Source of the DNA: an uncultured Nitrospira sp.
Lineage (GTDB): Bacteria > Nitrospirota > Nitrospiria > Nitrospirales > Nitrospiraceae
Direction: 5' to 3'
NCBI GenBank assembly: GCA_946479785.1
Contig: CAMLHQ010000017.1
Coordinates: forward strand, 1 to 51,245
DNA: 51,245 nucleotides
The translations under genes and the position numbers were made by a program. Positions 24,127-32,605 of the stretch are shown in pieces (positions within the stretch are counted from its first letter, which is position 1; each line of letters begins with the position of its first letter). The notes under the pieces are model-generated. The model was not told the DNA's origin. It ran no database searches and worked only from the letters and a program-made list of their open reading frames with translations.

Positions 24127-24927
24127 TTACTTCTTCTTCTCGGCTTCTTTCTTCTCAGCCTTCGGAGCAGCAGCGGCGGCAGCGCCTTCCTTCTTTTCTC
24201 CGGCTTTCGTTTCGGCGCCGGCTGCCGGTGCAGCCGCACCTGGCGCTGCTGCGGCACCCTCCACACCTTCAACCACCGCCTTGCCCTTCGCCACGACTTC
24301 CGGCTCTTTCGCTCCTTCAGGCCCGATGGCTTGACTGGTCAGCAGGGCTTCGAGTTTGGCATCGGACATCGGCACAGCTACGCTCACGACCATTTGTTCC
24401 GGATCGTCGAGGTAGCGCACGCCTTCTTTCTTGGCGATCTCTTTGAGGTGAATGCCCTGTCCAATCGCGAGCGGCGAAGCATCGACTTCGATATGATCCG
24501 GCAATGCGGCCGGTAAACATTCGACATGCAATTCGCGCGTATTATAATGCAGGATTCCGCCTTCTTTGACGCCGGCTGGCATCCCGCCGATCACATGCAC
24601 CGGCACCTTGACGCGAATCGGTTTTTCCATTGAAATTTCGAAGAGGTCGGCATGCAAGACCTGCCCTTCGACAGGATCGACTTGGAAATCACGAAGCAAT
24701 GCGGTCCGCTTGGGCTTGGACTTGGCGCCCGTGATGCTCAGTGAAATCAGGGCGGTGCTCCCGGCTTGCGACTTCAAAATCTTGATTAATGGCTCCGGCT
24801 CGATCGTCAACAGGAGGCACTCACCCTGCCCGTACAACACGCCGGGAACCTTCCCGCTGCGGCGGAGCTGACGCGCTGCGCCCTTCCCGGATTTGTCTCT
24901 TACGGTGACTGCCAAATCGAATTTCAT
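24127..24927 (-). CDS. rplY: 50S ribosomal protein L25, Ctc form with Ala/Lys tail
   Basis: 5S rRNA-binding ribosomal protein of the long (Ctc/TL5) type, 266 residues. The N-terminal L25 domain has GKGAARQLRRSGKVPGVLYG and LLRDFQVDPVEGQVLHADLFEI. The C-terminal beta domain contains LPDHIEVDASPLAIGQGIHLKE. About 60 further residues (from 205) are Ala/Glu/Lys/Gly low-complexity, ending in repeated Lys. That tail is longer than in most relatives and likely disordered. It sits 47 bp after prs and 2 bp before pth. Confidence 0.94.
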   Translation of the reverse strand: MKFDLAVTVRDKSGKGAARQLRRSGKVPGVLYGQGECLLLTIEPEPLIKILKSQAGSTALISLSITGAKSKPKRTALLRDFQVDPVEGQVLHADLFEISMEKPIRVKVPVHVIGGMPAGVKEGGILHYNTRELHVECLPAALPDHIEVDASPLAIGQGIHLKEIAKKEGVRYLDDPEQMVVSVAVPMSDAKLEALLTSQAIGPEGAKEPEVVAKGKAVVEGVEGAAAAPGAAAPAAGAETKAGEKKEGAAAAAAPKAEKKEAEKKK

Positions 24928-24974
24928 GATGCTCCTCCGTCCCCTTCGTTCTCTTCGAGATGTTTCGGTCTACG

Positions 24975-25916
24975 CTATGCGAACAGCGAACTCACCGACT
25001 CATCCGCGTGAATACGCCGGATGGCCTCACCCAACAGAGGCGCCACCGACAATTGATGGATCTTCGGACAAACCTGCTCTTTGCCCTTTGATGGAATCGT
25101 ATTCGTGACAATCACTTGCGTCAGGCAAGACTGTTGGAGCCGATCCAGTGCAGGCCCGGACAGAACGGCGTGCGTGCAGGCAGTCCACACTTCCCGCGCG
25201 CCCTTGTCGGCGCAGGCTTGTGCGCCTTGAACGATCGTACCTGCGGTATCGATCATATCGTCGAGCAAGAGCGTGCTCCTTCCTTTGATATCGCCGATAA
25301 TGTTCATGATCTGCGTCTGGTTGGGTCCTTCCCGCCGCTTGTCGATGATTGCCAGGCTGGCTTGGAGCCGCTTCGCAAAGGCTCTAGCCCGTTCCACACC
25401 ACCGGCGTCAGGCGATACGATCACTAGATCACTGATCTTTTTCTTCGTAATGTAGTCCAATAGCACCGGCAACGCATACAGATGGTCAACCGGCACGTTG
25501 AAAAACCCTTGGATCTGACCCGCGTGAAGATCCATAGTCACGACCCGATCAGCTCCTGCAGTGGTGATGAGATCGGCGACCAACTTCGCGGTGATCGGCA
25601 CGCGCGGCTGGTCCTTGCGATCTTGTCTGGCGTAGCCAAAATACGGAATCACCGCGGTAATGCGGTTCGCCGACGAGCGCTTAAGCGCATCGATGATGAT
25701 GAGCAACTCCATGACGGAGACATTGACGGGACTACAGGTCGATTGGACGACGAAGACGTCCGCACCCCGCACGTTTTCTTCAATCTTGATGCGGCTTTCT
25801 CCGTCGCTGAACGACGACACCGTCGCCTCACCGAGCTTCACGCCGAGATAGGCGCAAATCTCATGGGCGAGGGCCGGATTCGCATTGCCAGAGAAAATCA
25901 TCAATTCTCTGCTCAT
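24975..25916 (-). CDS. prs: Ribose-phosphate pyrophosphokinase
   Basis: Makes PRPP from ribose-5-phosphate and ATP for nucleotide, His and Trp synthesis. The 313-residue product shows [16 protein letters not shown], the ATP-site [14 protein letters not shown], the [11 protein letters not shown] segment and the PRPP-binding [13 protein letters not shown]. Length is typical. It has its own promoter (26059-26088) and a leader of about 135 bases. The following genes are rplY and pth. Confidence 0.96.
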   Translation of the reverse strand: MSRELMIFSGNANPALAHEICAYLGVKLGEATVSSFSDGESRIKIEENVRGADVFVVQSTCSPVNVSVMELLIIIDALKRSSANRITAVIPYFGYARQDRKDQPRVPITAKLVADLITTAGADRVVTMDLHAGQIQGFFNVPVDHLYALPVLLDYITKKKISDLVIVSPDAGGVERARAFAKRLQASLAIIDKRREGPNQTQIMNIIGDIKGRSTLLLDDMIDTAGTIVQGAQACADKGAREVWTACTHAVLSGPALDRLQQSCLTQVIVTNTIPSKGKEQVCPKIHQLSVAPLLGEAIRRIHADESVSSLFA

Positions 25917-26058
25917 CGATCCCTCGGTCCTCGGACACGTCTCAGGAAGTTCTGATCTCGTACGTGGTTCGTCTCGACGGCGGGCGTCGGTGGGCGTACT
26001 TTCAAACCCGCCTACCTCGTTCGCTGCGCGCTGTTGAGGAAGCCAACTAAGGGGTTGA

Positions 26059-26088
26059 ACTGTAACGGAACACAGGGCGGCTTGTCAA
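26059..26088 (-). promoter_or_regulatory. Predicted promoter for prs-rplY-pth
   Basis: On the minus strand a perfect TTGACA (26083-26088), an 18-bp spacer and TACAGT (26059-26064). Transcription would start near 26052, leaving a long GC-rich 5' leader before the prs ATG at 25916. The leader includes GCTGCGCGCTGTTGAGGAAGC (26012-26032, plus strand; first 20 bases resemble half a repeat unit), so a degraded repeat copy may sit there. Confidence 0.5.
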
Positions 26089-26100
26089 CAGAGTGCCGGC

Positions 26101-27039
26101 TTATCCAACCGATCGAGAGGATATTGCGAGCGGCCCGGAACAGGTTGAAACAACAAAGACATTCAACGATGTGTCAGGGGCAAACTGCTTCTGAGCCTGG
26201 CGAGCAGCCGATTCATCAGGGAACAATCCAAATACCGTCGCACCGCTCCCAGAAAGAAGCGCAACCTCAGCCCCCTGCGCACGTAACGTCTGCTTGATCT
26301 CGCGAAGCATCGGATACCGGCCAAACACCGGTGTTTCGAAATCATTCTCCGCCGCGGCCGCAAGTTGCGCCCAACTCGACCGTCTATCCTGATTGAGTTC
26401 GGAATGTCCGGCGGACAGTGAGCGTATCGCTCCCCTCGTGGCGGCAAGTTCTTGATAGGCCCATCGAGTTTCGACGCCGAATCCCGGGTTGACCAAAAGG
26501 GCCCAACGCCCGTCTTCAATAACTATCGGCTTGACCACCTCTCCACGGCCCGCCACCACTGCTGATGGGGCATAGAGAAAAAAAGGTACGTCGCTTCCGA
26601 GAGGCTGACCGACCTCGGCCATCTGGGCCTTCGACCAGCCGAGTTGGAGGAGGTGATTCAGTCCGACAATCGTGGCGGCCGCATCGCTGCTTCCTCCTCC
26701 GAGACCGGCTCCCATGGGAATCCGTTTGCACAGGTCGATGTCGACGCCAACCAGCTGCTGGACTCGATCAAGAACAGCGGAAGCCGCCTTGCACACGAGA
26801 TTGCTCCGGTCAACAGCCAAAGTCTGTGCATCGCAGGTGAGTCGGATCTCGCCGGCATGCGGAGTCAGCCTAATCCGCAGTTCGTCCTCGAGCGCGACCG
26901 TCTGCATAATTGACCAGAGATTGTGATACCCGTCGGTGCGGCGATCGAGGATGCGAAGAATCAGGTTGATTTTGGCAGGAGCACTGACTGTAACGGAGGG
27001 CGAGTCCTGTGGAGACGATCCTAACTGGCTCTTAGTCAC
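26101..27039 (-). CDS. ispE: 4-diphosphocytidyl-2-C-methyl-D-erythritol kinase IspE
   Basis: GHMP kinase of the MEP isoprenoid pathway, phosphorylating CDP-methylerythritol. The 312-residue product has APAKINLILRI near the N terminus, the ATP loop PMGAGLGGGSSDAA, LGSDVPFF and the C-terminal LLSGSGATVFGLF. The only possible start is a GTG at 27039, since an in-frame stop lies 12 bases upstream. It overlaps the pilR-like gene by 8 bp, and its AAGGAGG is just 2 bases from the GTG, closer than usual, so initiation may depend on coupling to the upstream gene. Confidence 0.94.
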   Translation of the reverse strand: MTKSQLGSSPQDSPSVTVSAPAKINLILRILDRRTDGYHNLWSIMQTVALEDELRIRLTPHAGEIRLTCDAQTLAVDRSNLVCKAASAVLDRVQQLVGVDIDLCKRIPMGAGLGGGSSDAAATIVGLNHLLQLGWSKAQMAEVGQPLGSDVPFFLYAPSAVVAGRGEVVKPIVIEDGRWALLVNPGFGVETRWAYQELAATRGAIRSLSAGHSELNQDRRSSWAQLAAAAENDFETPVFGRYPMLREIKQTLRAQGAEVALLSGSGATVFGLFPDESAARQAQKQFAPDTSLNVFVVSTCSGPLAISSRSVG

Positions 27040-28417
27040 GGCCTCCTTTTATAGCATACTTTTCCAATCGGTAACGAAACGACCGGGTATTGAGCTTCAA
27101 GAGGCGGGCCGCCTTTTTCTTTACCCACTTCGACCGTTCCAAAGCTTTCATTAGCAAGTCTTTCTCAATACCATTGATGAGTCCTTCCAAGTCCAGTCCA
27201 TCTTCAGGAAGATCAGTCGGCACACCCTGAGAGTGCTGCGGGGTCACCGCATGGTGGAGCCACCCTTGAACGTCTATATCGGTCACCGGAGCCCCGGCTG
27301 AGAAGGCTACGACTCGCTCGATCAAGTTCTCGAGCTCGCGCACGTTCCCGCGCCATTCATGGGCCAAGAGGACTTGCATGGCCTCCGGCGTCAGCGTGGG
27401 CGCCGCCTTGCCGCTTTCCTGGGCGAACTTGTCCAGAAAATGAGTGACCAGCAAGGGGATGTCACCGGCGCGGAAACGCAGCGGCGGAAGTCTGATGGGA
27501 ATCACATCGAGCCGATAGTAGAGATCCTCACGAAAGGATCCATCGGCCACGGCTTTTTCGAGGTCGCGGTTCGTTGCGGCAATGACCCGCACGTCGACTT
27601 TTATGTCTTGGTTTCCGCCGACCCGACGGAACTCGCGCTCTTGAATGACGCGCAAGAGCTTGACCTGGATGGTCGGCGTCGTGTCGCCGATCTCATCCAG
27701 AAAGATCGTGCCGCCATTGGCGATTTCGAACAAGCCGGCCTTATTCGCCACGGCCCCAGTGAACGATCCCTTCATGTGGCCGAACAGCTCGCTCTCGAGC
27801 AAGGTTTCCGGCACAGCGCTGCAGTTGACCGCGACGAACGGCATCGTACTGCGCAGGCTGTTGTAGTGGATGGCGCGTGCGACCAATTCCTTCCCGGTTC
27901 CGCTTTCGCCGCAGATTAGAATGTTGCTCTTCGAGTCGGCCACCTTGCGCACAACGTCGAACACCTTTTGCATCGCTTCGCTCTGACCCACGATCTGCGC
28001 AAACGACGATTGGCTCGCCATCTCGCGCTTGAGCAGCATGTTCTCAGTCGAGAGCCGCCGCTTCTCAAGCGCGTTCCGAATGATGAGTTGGACTTCGTCC
28101 ACTTGAAAAGGCTTGGTGAGATAATCGTAGGCGCCTTGTTTCATCGCCTCGACGGCCGAATCCGCCGTTCCGAACGCGGTCACCACCAGTACAACCGTCT
28201 CCGGCGAGGTGGACTTCACGGCCTTGAGGACATCCATTCCATCGGCCTTTGGCATGCGGAGATCGGTGATGACGAGATCGTAGATATCCTTATTGACCTG
28301 GCCGATAGCTTGTTCGCCGTCGGACGCTTCTGTGACATCGTACCCTGCGCGCTTGAGCATGATGCTCATAACTTCGCGGAGACTCTTTTCATCATCGACG
28401 ACTAAGATCTTTTCCAC
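27032..28417 (-). CDS. Sigma54-dependent response regulator, PilR/NtrC type
   Basis: Predicted transcription activator working with RpoN. The 461-residue protein has three domains. A receiver (1-120) carries Asp8/Asp9, phospho-acceptor Asp52 in ITDLRMP, and the Lys of YLTKPF. An AAA+ domain (about 140-370) has Walker A GESGTGKE, the sigma54-contact loop GSFTGA (usual form GAFTGA), Walker B GGTIFLDEIGD and the arginine finger region FREDLYYRLDV. A Fis-type helix-turn-helix ends the protein (about 425-455). Start GTG at 28417 overlaps the kinase gene by 16 bp. Context (pilC, PilS-like kinase) suggests PilR; pilin genes are outside the window, so the target is not shown. Confidence 0.88.
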   Translation of the reverse strand: MEKILVVDDEKSLREVMSIMLKRAGYDVTEASDGEQAIGQVNKDIYDLVITDLRMPKADGMDVLKAVKSTSPETVVLVVTAFGTADSAVEAMKQGAYDYLTKPFQVDEVQLIIRNALEKRRLSTENMLLKREMASQSSFAQIVGQSEAMQKVFDVVRKVADSKSNILICGESGTGKELVARAIHYNSLRSTMPFVAVNCSAVPETLLESELFGHMKGSFTGAVANKAGLFEIANGGTIFLDEIGDTTPTIQVKLLRVIQEREFRRVGGNQDIKVDVRVIAATNRDLEKAVADGSFREDLYYRLDVIPIRLPPLRFRAGDIPLLVTHFLDKFAQESGKAAPTLTPEAMQVLLAHEWRGNVRELENLIERVVAFSAGAPVTDIDVQGWLHHAVTPQHSQGVPTDLPEDGLDLEGLINGIEKDLLMKALERSKWVKKKAARLLKLNTRSFRYRLEKYAIKGGRD

Positions 28418-30099
28418 GGTGTTCGCCCCTCATGCCACAAGCGCACTCCATCGTCCCCTGAGCGCGGTAGGCAGACCACAAAGCGAGTCCCCTGCTGCGG
28501 TCTGCTTTCCACCTTAATCCAGCCGCCGTGCAAGTCGACGATGCGATGGACGGCGGCAAGCCCCAATCCCGACCCTTCCTTTTTCGTCGTGAAAAATGGA
28601 AGAAAAATCTTATCCAAATTATCTTGTGCGATGCCTTCTCCAGTGTCCTGGAATGCGATCTCGATCACGTCTCCTTTACGGCCGCCGACGTCGATGTGGC
28701 GGGAACCGGTCGTGATGGTCAATTGACCGCCTTCAGGCATTGCGTCGAATGCGTTCGTGGCGAGGTTCCAGAAGACCTGACGAATTTGGTCTTGATCCAC
28801 TTGCGCTACCAGGGAACCGTGAGCCAACGACGTTACGATAGCGATCTTTTTTCGTATCCGAGCTTCATGTTGTACTAGATGCAGAGTCTCGGCAAGAATT
28901 TTGTTCATATCGCGCTCGGCCAAATTGAGCGCTGGCGGCCGGGCATATTGCAGAAACTCCGTGATGATGGTGTCCAACCTGGTCGCTTCTCTGATCGCGA
29001 TATCCATCAACCGGCGATCGGTTTCGTCGGCTGCCGCCTCTTTCCGCAACATCTGCATCGCCCCAGCCAAGGCCCCCAACGGGTTTCGGATTTCATGCGC
29101 CATGCCGGCCGACATCTCGCCGAGATTGGCCAGCCATTCTTTACGACGCATCTCCTCTTCCATGTCGCGAATCTGCGTCAAGTCCTTGAACACTCCTACC
29201 AAACCGTCCTGCTCCCCTTGTTCATGCAGGGGAGAAACCGTCATACCGAGTACGAGCCGGCTCCCATTCGCACTCTTGCTCTCCACCTCGAATCTGGTCA
29301 TGCCTGGCGGCACATTGCACTGCGGGTCGTCGGAAGGCTGGTTGGGATGCCAATTGAAGATCTCGCGCCAGGAACGACCGAGGACTTGACCGACCGTGTA
29401 GCCTGTCACTTCTTGCGCGGCGGGATTGAACGAGGTGATGGCGCCTCTGGCATCGGCCGTGAACACCCCGCTGCTGATACTTCGGACGATATTTTCATGA
29501 AAAGCCTGGAGCCGGTTGAGTCCCTGTTCTTTCTCTCGGAGTGATTGATCGACTTGCTGGAGTTGATCCGCCAAGGTTCCGCTCAGCAACCCAACAACCA
29601 GAATCGCCAAGGCGTACACGCCGAAAGTTTGAAACGTGCCCGCTGCGGTTAAGTGATTATTCGGCAGCCACCCCCAGTGTTCGGCGAATCCGTAGAACTG
29701 CACGTTTGTCACCACGCCAAACAAGATGATGCAAGCGCAAGCGGCAAAGAGTCCGACGCGGCGGTGGGGAATCAAGCTCGCGACGGCGACCGTAATAATG
29801 TAGAGAACCGCAAAGGGGCTTTCGACTCCACCCGTTCGCGCCACGAGAACCGTTTCTAGCAGGAAATCGATGCCCACCTGCGTCCAGAAAAAGGCAGCCA
29901 ACGCAGAGGATGTGTTGAGGGCACGAAGCAAGAGCGCCGAAGGAATCGTCAGGGCATAGGTGAGGATGATGAGGGCATAGAAGGTTTCAACCCGTTCTCC
30001 TTTATTGGCTTCAAAGACCAGCGACAGTCCCAGCATCAGGGTGACGAGCGTCACTCTGAGCCCCATCAACCAATGAAGCCTGGCTCGCAACTCACTCAT
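28402..30099 (-). CDS. Membrane histidine kinase, PilS-like
   Basis: Sensor partner of the adjacent sigma54 regulator. The 565-residue protein has about six membrane helices in residues 13-173, a coiled linker, a PAS domain (about 200-310) with FTADARGAITSFNPAAQEVTG, a HisKA domain with His335 in MAHEIRNP, and a HATPase domain with NLATNAFDAM (N box), DTGEGIAQDN (G1) and FTTKKEGSGLGLA. The six-helix N terminus plus PAS is the layout of PilS. It lies 135 bp after pilC and overlaps its regulator by 16 bp. Signal unknown; PilS senses pilin in Pseudomonas. Confidence 0.86.
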   Translation of the reverse strand: MSELRARLHWLMGLRVTLVTLMLGLSLVFEANKGERVETFYALIILTYALTIPSALLLRALNTSSALAAFFWTQVGIDFLLETVLVARTGGVESPFAVLYIITVAVASLIPHRRVGLFAACACIILFGVVTNVQFYGFAEHWGWLPNNHLTAAGTFQTFGVYALAILVVGLLSGTLADQLQQVDQSLREKEQGLNRLQAFHENIVRSISSGVFTADARGAITSFNPAAQEVTGYTVGQVLGRSWREIFNWHPNQPSDDPQCNVPPGMTRFEVESKSANGSRLVLGMTVSPLHEQGEQDGLVGVFKDLTQIRDMEEEMRRKEWLANLGEMSAGMAHEIRNPLGALAGAMQMLRKEAAADETDRRLMDIAIREATRLDTIITEFLQYARPPALNLAERDMNKILAETLHLVQHEARIRKKIAIVTSLAHGSLVAQVDQDQIRQVFWNLATNAFDAMPEGGQLTITTGSRHIDVGGRKGDVIEIAFQDTGEGIAQDNLDKIFLPFFTTKKEGSGLGLAAVHRIVDLHGGWIKVESRPQQGTRFVVCLPRSGDDGVRLWHEGRTPWKRS

Positions 30100-30234
30100 T
30101 CATGTTGTTGGTAAATCAGTGCGCAAACGATACCGCAGTCTACAAATAAGGGGGAACGATTTTTACCGTCCCTCTTGGTCCCTGGCGGTAGAGGACGTCG
30201 CTCAGCTACTGGTTTCCTGAAGCGCCTCACCGCA

Positions 30235-31449
30235 TCAGCCAATCGCTGATGCCATCTTGAAGATGGGAAGATACATCGCGATCACAATGAAGCCGATCAC
30301 AACTCCCAAGAACACCATCATCATAGGCTCGAGCAGCGACGTGAGAGAAGCCACAGCTTGATCGACCTCGTCCTCGTAGAAATCGGCGATTTTTCCCAAC
30401 ATCGCGTCAAGCGCGCCGGTGGACTCACCTACTGCGATCATGTGGGTGACCATCTTGGGGAACACCTGACTCTGAGTCAGTGGCTCCGCAATGGTTTTCC
30501 CGCCGCTGATGCTTATACGCGCGTTCATGAGCGACTCCTCGATAACCTTGTTGCCAGAAGTCTTTGCACAGATGACTAACCCGTCAAGAAGCGGAACACC
30601 GCTTGAGAGAAGCGTGCCTAGCGTGCGGGTAAACTTGGCCACGGATGCCTTCCGAATGAGATCTCCGAACACGGGAGTCTTGAGCAAGAATTTATCGATG
30701 GCCATCCTTCCCCTGGGAGTCGCGTAATATTTCTTGACGCCAATGATCGCTACAACTACAAGCCCGAATGCCATATACCAATATGATTGGAAGGCGTTAC
30801 TGATATCGATAACAAGCTGAGTTGGGCCCGGTAGCCCCATCTTGCCTCCAGACAACTCAGCGAACATCTTTGCAAAAATTGGAATGACCCAGATCATCAA
30901 TATCGTGATGACGATGGCGGCGACACCGAGAATGGCCGCCGGATAGATCATGGCAGACTTGATCTGTCCTTTGAGCTTCATCGCCTTTTCAATGTGCTTC
31001 GCCAGGCGAGTCAATATGGTATCGAGCAAGCCACCGACTTCGCCGGAATGCACCATGTTCACATATAATTCGTCAAACACTTTGGGGTGCCGACGTAAGG
31101 CATCCGAGAAAGTGGACCCGGCTTCAACCTGGTTCTTTACTTCACCGATCGTTTCACGCAACACCTTATTTTCAGATTGCGTAGACAGGATTTCCAGGCA
31201 CTGTACGAGCGGAAGACCGGCATTAATCATCGTGCCGAACTGCCTCGTAAATACGACGAGGTCCTTGTCCGTCAGCCCTGAACCAAAGCTGATGCTGTAC
31301 CCGCCCTTAGCTGCCTTTTCTTCGAGGCTAGTGACGACGACACTCTGCTTGCGAAGCTGGTCGACCGCCTCATCTTTGCTTTTGGCATTCAGTTCGCCCT
31401 TTTTGACAGCTCCGGATCTCGTGCGCCCGACGTATGCAAATGTCGCCAT
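30235..31449 (-). CDS. pilC: Type IV pilus / type II secretion inner-membrane platform PilC
   Basis: Polytopic platform protein of the type IV pilus machine. The 404-residue product has two GspF repeats (about 70-195 and 270-395). Each starts with a FTRQFGTMINAGLPL-like stretch (second copy FTRTLGTLLSSGVPL) and has a GE-x-G/T-G-x-L segment. Hydrophobic segments lie at about 172-192, 220-240 and 372-395. Length matches PilC. It has its own promoter and leads into the pilS-like/pilR-like pair. No pilB, pilT or pilin gene is in view. Confidence 0.9.
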   Translation of the reverse strand: MATFAYVGRTRSGAVKKGELNAKSKDEAVDQLRKQSVVVTSLEEKAAKGGYSISFGSGLTDKDLVVFTRQFGTMINAGLPLVQCLEILSTQSENKVLRETIGEVKNQVEAGSTFSDALRRHPKVFDELYVNMVHSGEVGGLLDTILTRLAKHIEKAMKLKGQIKSAMIYPAAILGVAAIVITILMIWVIPIFAKMFAELSGGKMGLPGPTQLVIDISNAFQSYWYMAFGLVVVAIIGVKKYYATPRGRMAIDKFLLKTPVFGDLIRKASVAKFTRTLGTLLSSGVPLLDGLVICAKTSGNKVIEESLMNARISISGGKTIAEPLTQSQVFPKMVTHMIAVGESTGALDAMLGKIADFYEDEVDQAVASLTSLLEPMMMVFLGVVIGFIVIAMYLPIFKMASAIG

Positions 31450-31475
31450 AGGTCACTCTCATCCTTCAGGAAGGA

Positions 31476-31490
31476 GGCCGCTCAACGGCC
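31476..31490 (-). other. GC-rich hairpin in the pilC leader
   Basis: GGCCG/CGGCC with a 5-base loop sits in the predicted pilC 5' leader, some 27 bases before the ATG and next to the GAAGGATGAGAG ribosome-binding region. It could limit translation, but the 5-bp stem alone proves nothing. Confidence 0.3.
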
Positions 31491-31519
31491 GGTTTTATCG
31501 ACAGAATATCTACTTGGCG

Positions 31520-31548
31520 AGTCTACTGGCGACCCGAAAACCTGTCAA
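31520..31548 (-). promoter_or_regulatory. Predicted promoter for pilC
   Basis: On the minus strand a perfect TTGACA (31543-31548), a 17-bp spacer and TAGACT (31520-31525). Start would be near 31513, giving a leader of about 64 bases. The site separates pgsA from the pilC transcript. No sigma54 (-24/-12) promoter was seen here, so pilC is probably not controlled by its neighbouring regulator. Confidence 0.55.
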
Positions 31549-31608
31549 ACAAATGCACAATCTATGCGGAACGGCATGGAAGACAGGACTGTTGAGCAGG
31601 AAAGAAAA

Positions 31609-32145
31609 TCAGGAATTGGATGACCCGGCGCGGCGATATCCACGGTAGAGATAGTGACTACCTGAGCACACAGTAAACACAATCATGCCGAACAGGAGGG
31701 GGTTCAGAACGTCGAGCTCCATGTGACGGGAGCTTAGAAAAATGATGAGTAGCACGTAGGAAAGTTGCAGGAAGGTTGTCCCCTTGCCGAGAAACGTCGG
31801 GGCGATATCGATGGGCGATTCGGTAAACTGAGCTACGGCCGTGCCTAACAAAAGCATGGCATCACGGCTCACGACGACAATCGTGACCCAGGATGGAATG
31901 AGATGGATGCTCGAAAGGGTCACGAACCCGGAAGTCAAGAGCAGCTTGTCAGCCAAAGGATCCAAGAAGGCGCCCAAGCGCGTCCGTTGGTTCGCGGCTC
32001 GTGCGATTGTTCCGTCCAGTGCGTCGGTGATTCCCGCAACCAGCAAAACGATCAGCGCCTCGTCGAACCGCTCATAGACTAACAAACCAATATAGACGGG
32101 AATAAGCAGGATTCGAAAAATGGTCAGACTATTAGGGATATTCAT
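31609..32145 (-). CDS. pgsA: CDP-diacylglycerol-glycerol-3-phosphate phosphatidyltransferase family protein
   Basis: Integral membrane CDP-alcohol phosphotransferase, most likely phosphatidylglycerophosphate synthase. The 178-residue product starts MNIPNSLTIFRILLIP as PgsA proteins do. It has the full motif D-x2-D-G-x2-A-R-x8-G-x3-D-x3-D (DALDGTIARAANQRTRLGAF then LDPLAD, about residues 41-67). Several hydrophobic helices follow. No strong ribosome-binding site precedes the ATG. It diverges from the small orphan gene at 32285. A different head-group acceptor cannot be excluded by sequence alone. Confidence 0.87.
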   Translation of the reverse strand: MNIPNSLTIFRILLIPVYIGLLVYERFDEALIVLLVAGITDALDGTIARAANQRTRLGAFLDPLADKLLLTSGFVTLSSIHLIPSWVTIVVVSRDAMLLLGTAVAQFTESPIDIAPTFLGKGTTFLQLSYVLLIIFLSSRHMELDVLNPLLFGMIVFTVCSGSHYLYRGYRRAGSSNS

Positions 32146-32217
32146 GCGGGCCGGGAAAGTATCTGCGCCGAGTTCAGCGCGAAATCATAGGAGGGCCTGT
32201 CCAATGAAGTCAACGGC

Positions 32218-32247
32218 TTGCAGTCAGACTGGGACCTCACCTATACT
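32218..32247 (+). promoter_or_regulatory. Predicted promoter for the orphan gene at 32285
   Basis: TTGCAG (32218-32223), an 18-bp spacer and TATACT (32242-32247), the best -10 in the window. Transcription would start near 32253, inside the 12-bp palindrome GCGCCGCGGCGC. Confidence 0.6.
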
Positions 32248-32250
32248 TGG

Positions 32251-32262
32251 GCGCCGCGGCGC
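32251..32262. promoter_or_regulatory. 12-bp perfect palindrome at the predicted start site
   Basis: GCGCCGCGGCGC is its own reverse complement and lies just after the -10, across the expected transcription start. It may be a repressor site for the orphan gene. GC-rich palindromes can also arise by chance in this base composition. Confidence 0.35.
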
Positions 32263-32284
32263 TTATGTTGGTGCGGAGGTATCG

Positions 32285-32602
32285 ATGAGTTCTCTCGCCT
32301 CACTGTTCAAGAAAGACGGGTTGGTTGAGAAGCATCAACTTGAAGGGGTCGACCCTAGTGATCGCTATTTCAACAGAGCCGTTCTCATCAATCGCACGCC
32401 GTCCGGTTATGCGGCCAAGGTCATGTATGAAGCCTTGACCGTCGAAGGCCAATCACACCCGACAATTGCCGCCGCGGTGAAAGAACTCGTCGACAAGCTT
32501 CAGGCGTTCGGCTTCAGCCGGCTGAGAACCAGAGCCAACTTCAAGGGCACCAAATACCTCGCAGAAAAAGAAACCTGGATCGACTACCAGGACCGACCTT
32601 AA
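32285..32602 (+). CDS. Small conserved-looking protein of unknown function
   Basis: I do not recognise this 105-residue protein. GGAGG lies 5 bases before the ATG and a good promoter lies upstream, so it is very probably expressed. It is soluble-looking, with charged N-terminal residues (LFKKDGLVEKHQLEG), a beta-like centre (YFNRAVLINRTPSGYAAKVMYEAL) and a C-terminal part with GFSRLRTRANFKGTKYLAE. No signal peptide, cysteine or membrane segment is present. It stands alone between divergent pgsA and convergent serine hydrolase; the two stop codons are only 3 bp apart, with no terminator. Confidence 0.7.
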   Translation: MSSLASLFKKDGLVEKHQLEGVDPSDRYFNRAVLINRTPSGYAAKVMYEALTVEGQSHPTIAAAVKELVDKLQAFGFSRLRTRANFKGTKYLAEKETWIDYQDRP

Positions 32603-32605
32603 TCG

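Noticed and set aside
23540..24334. Plus-strand frame opposite pth and rplY ending in an Ala/Ser/Pro-rich stretch
   Set aside because: Reflects the low-complexity L25 tail read in antisense.
30143..30172. Possible terminator between pilC and the kinase gene
   Set aside because: The stem GGGACG/CGTTCCC needs a bulge and the following T-run is interrupted; too weak to call.
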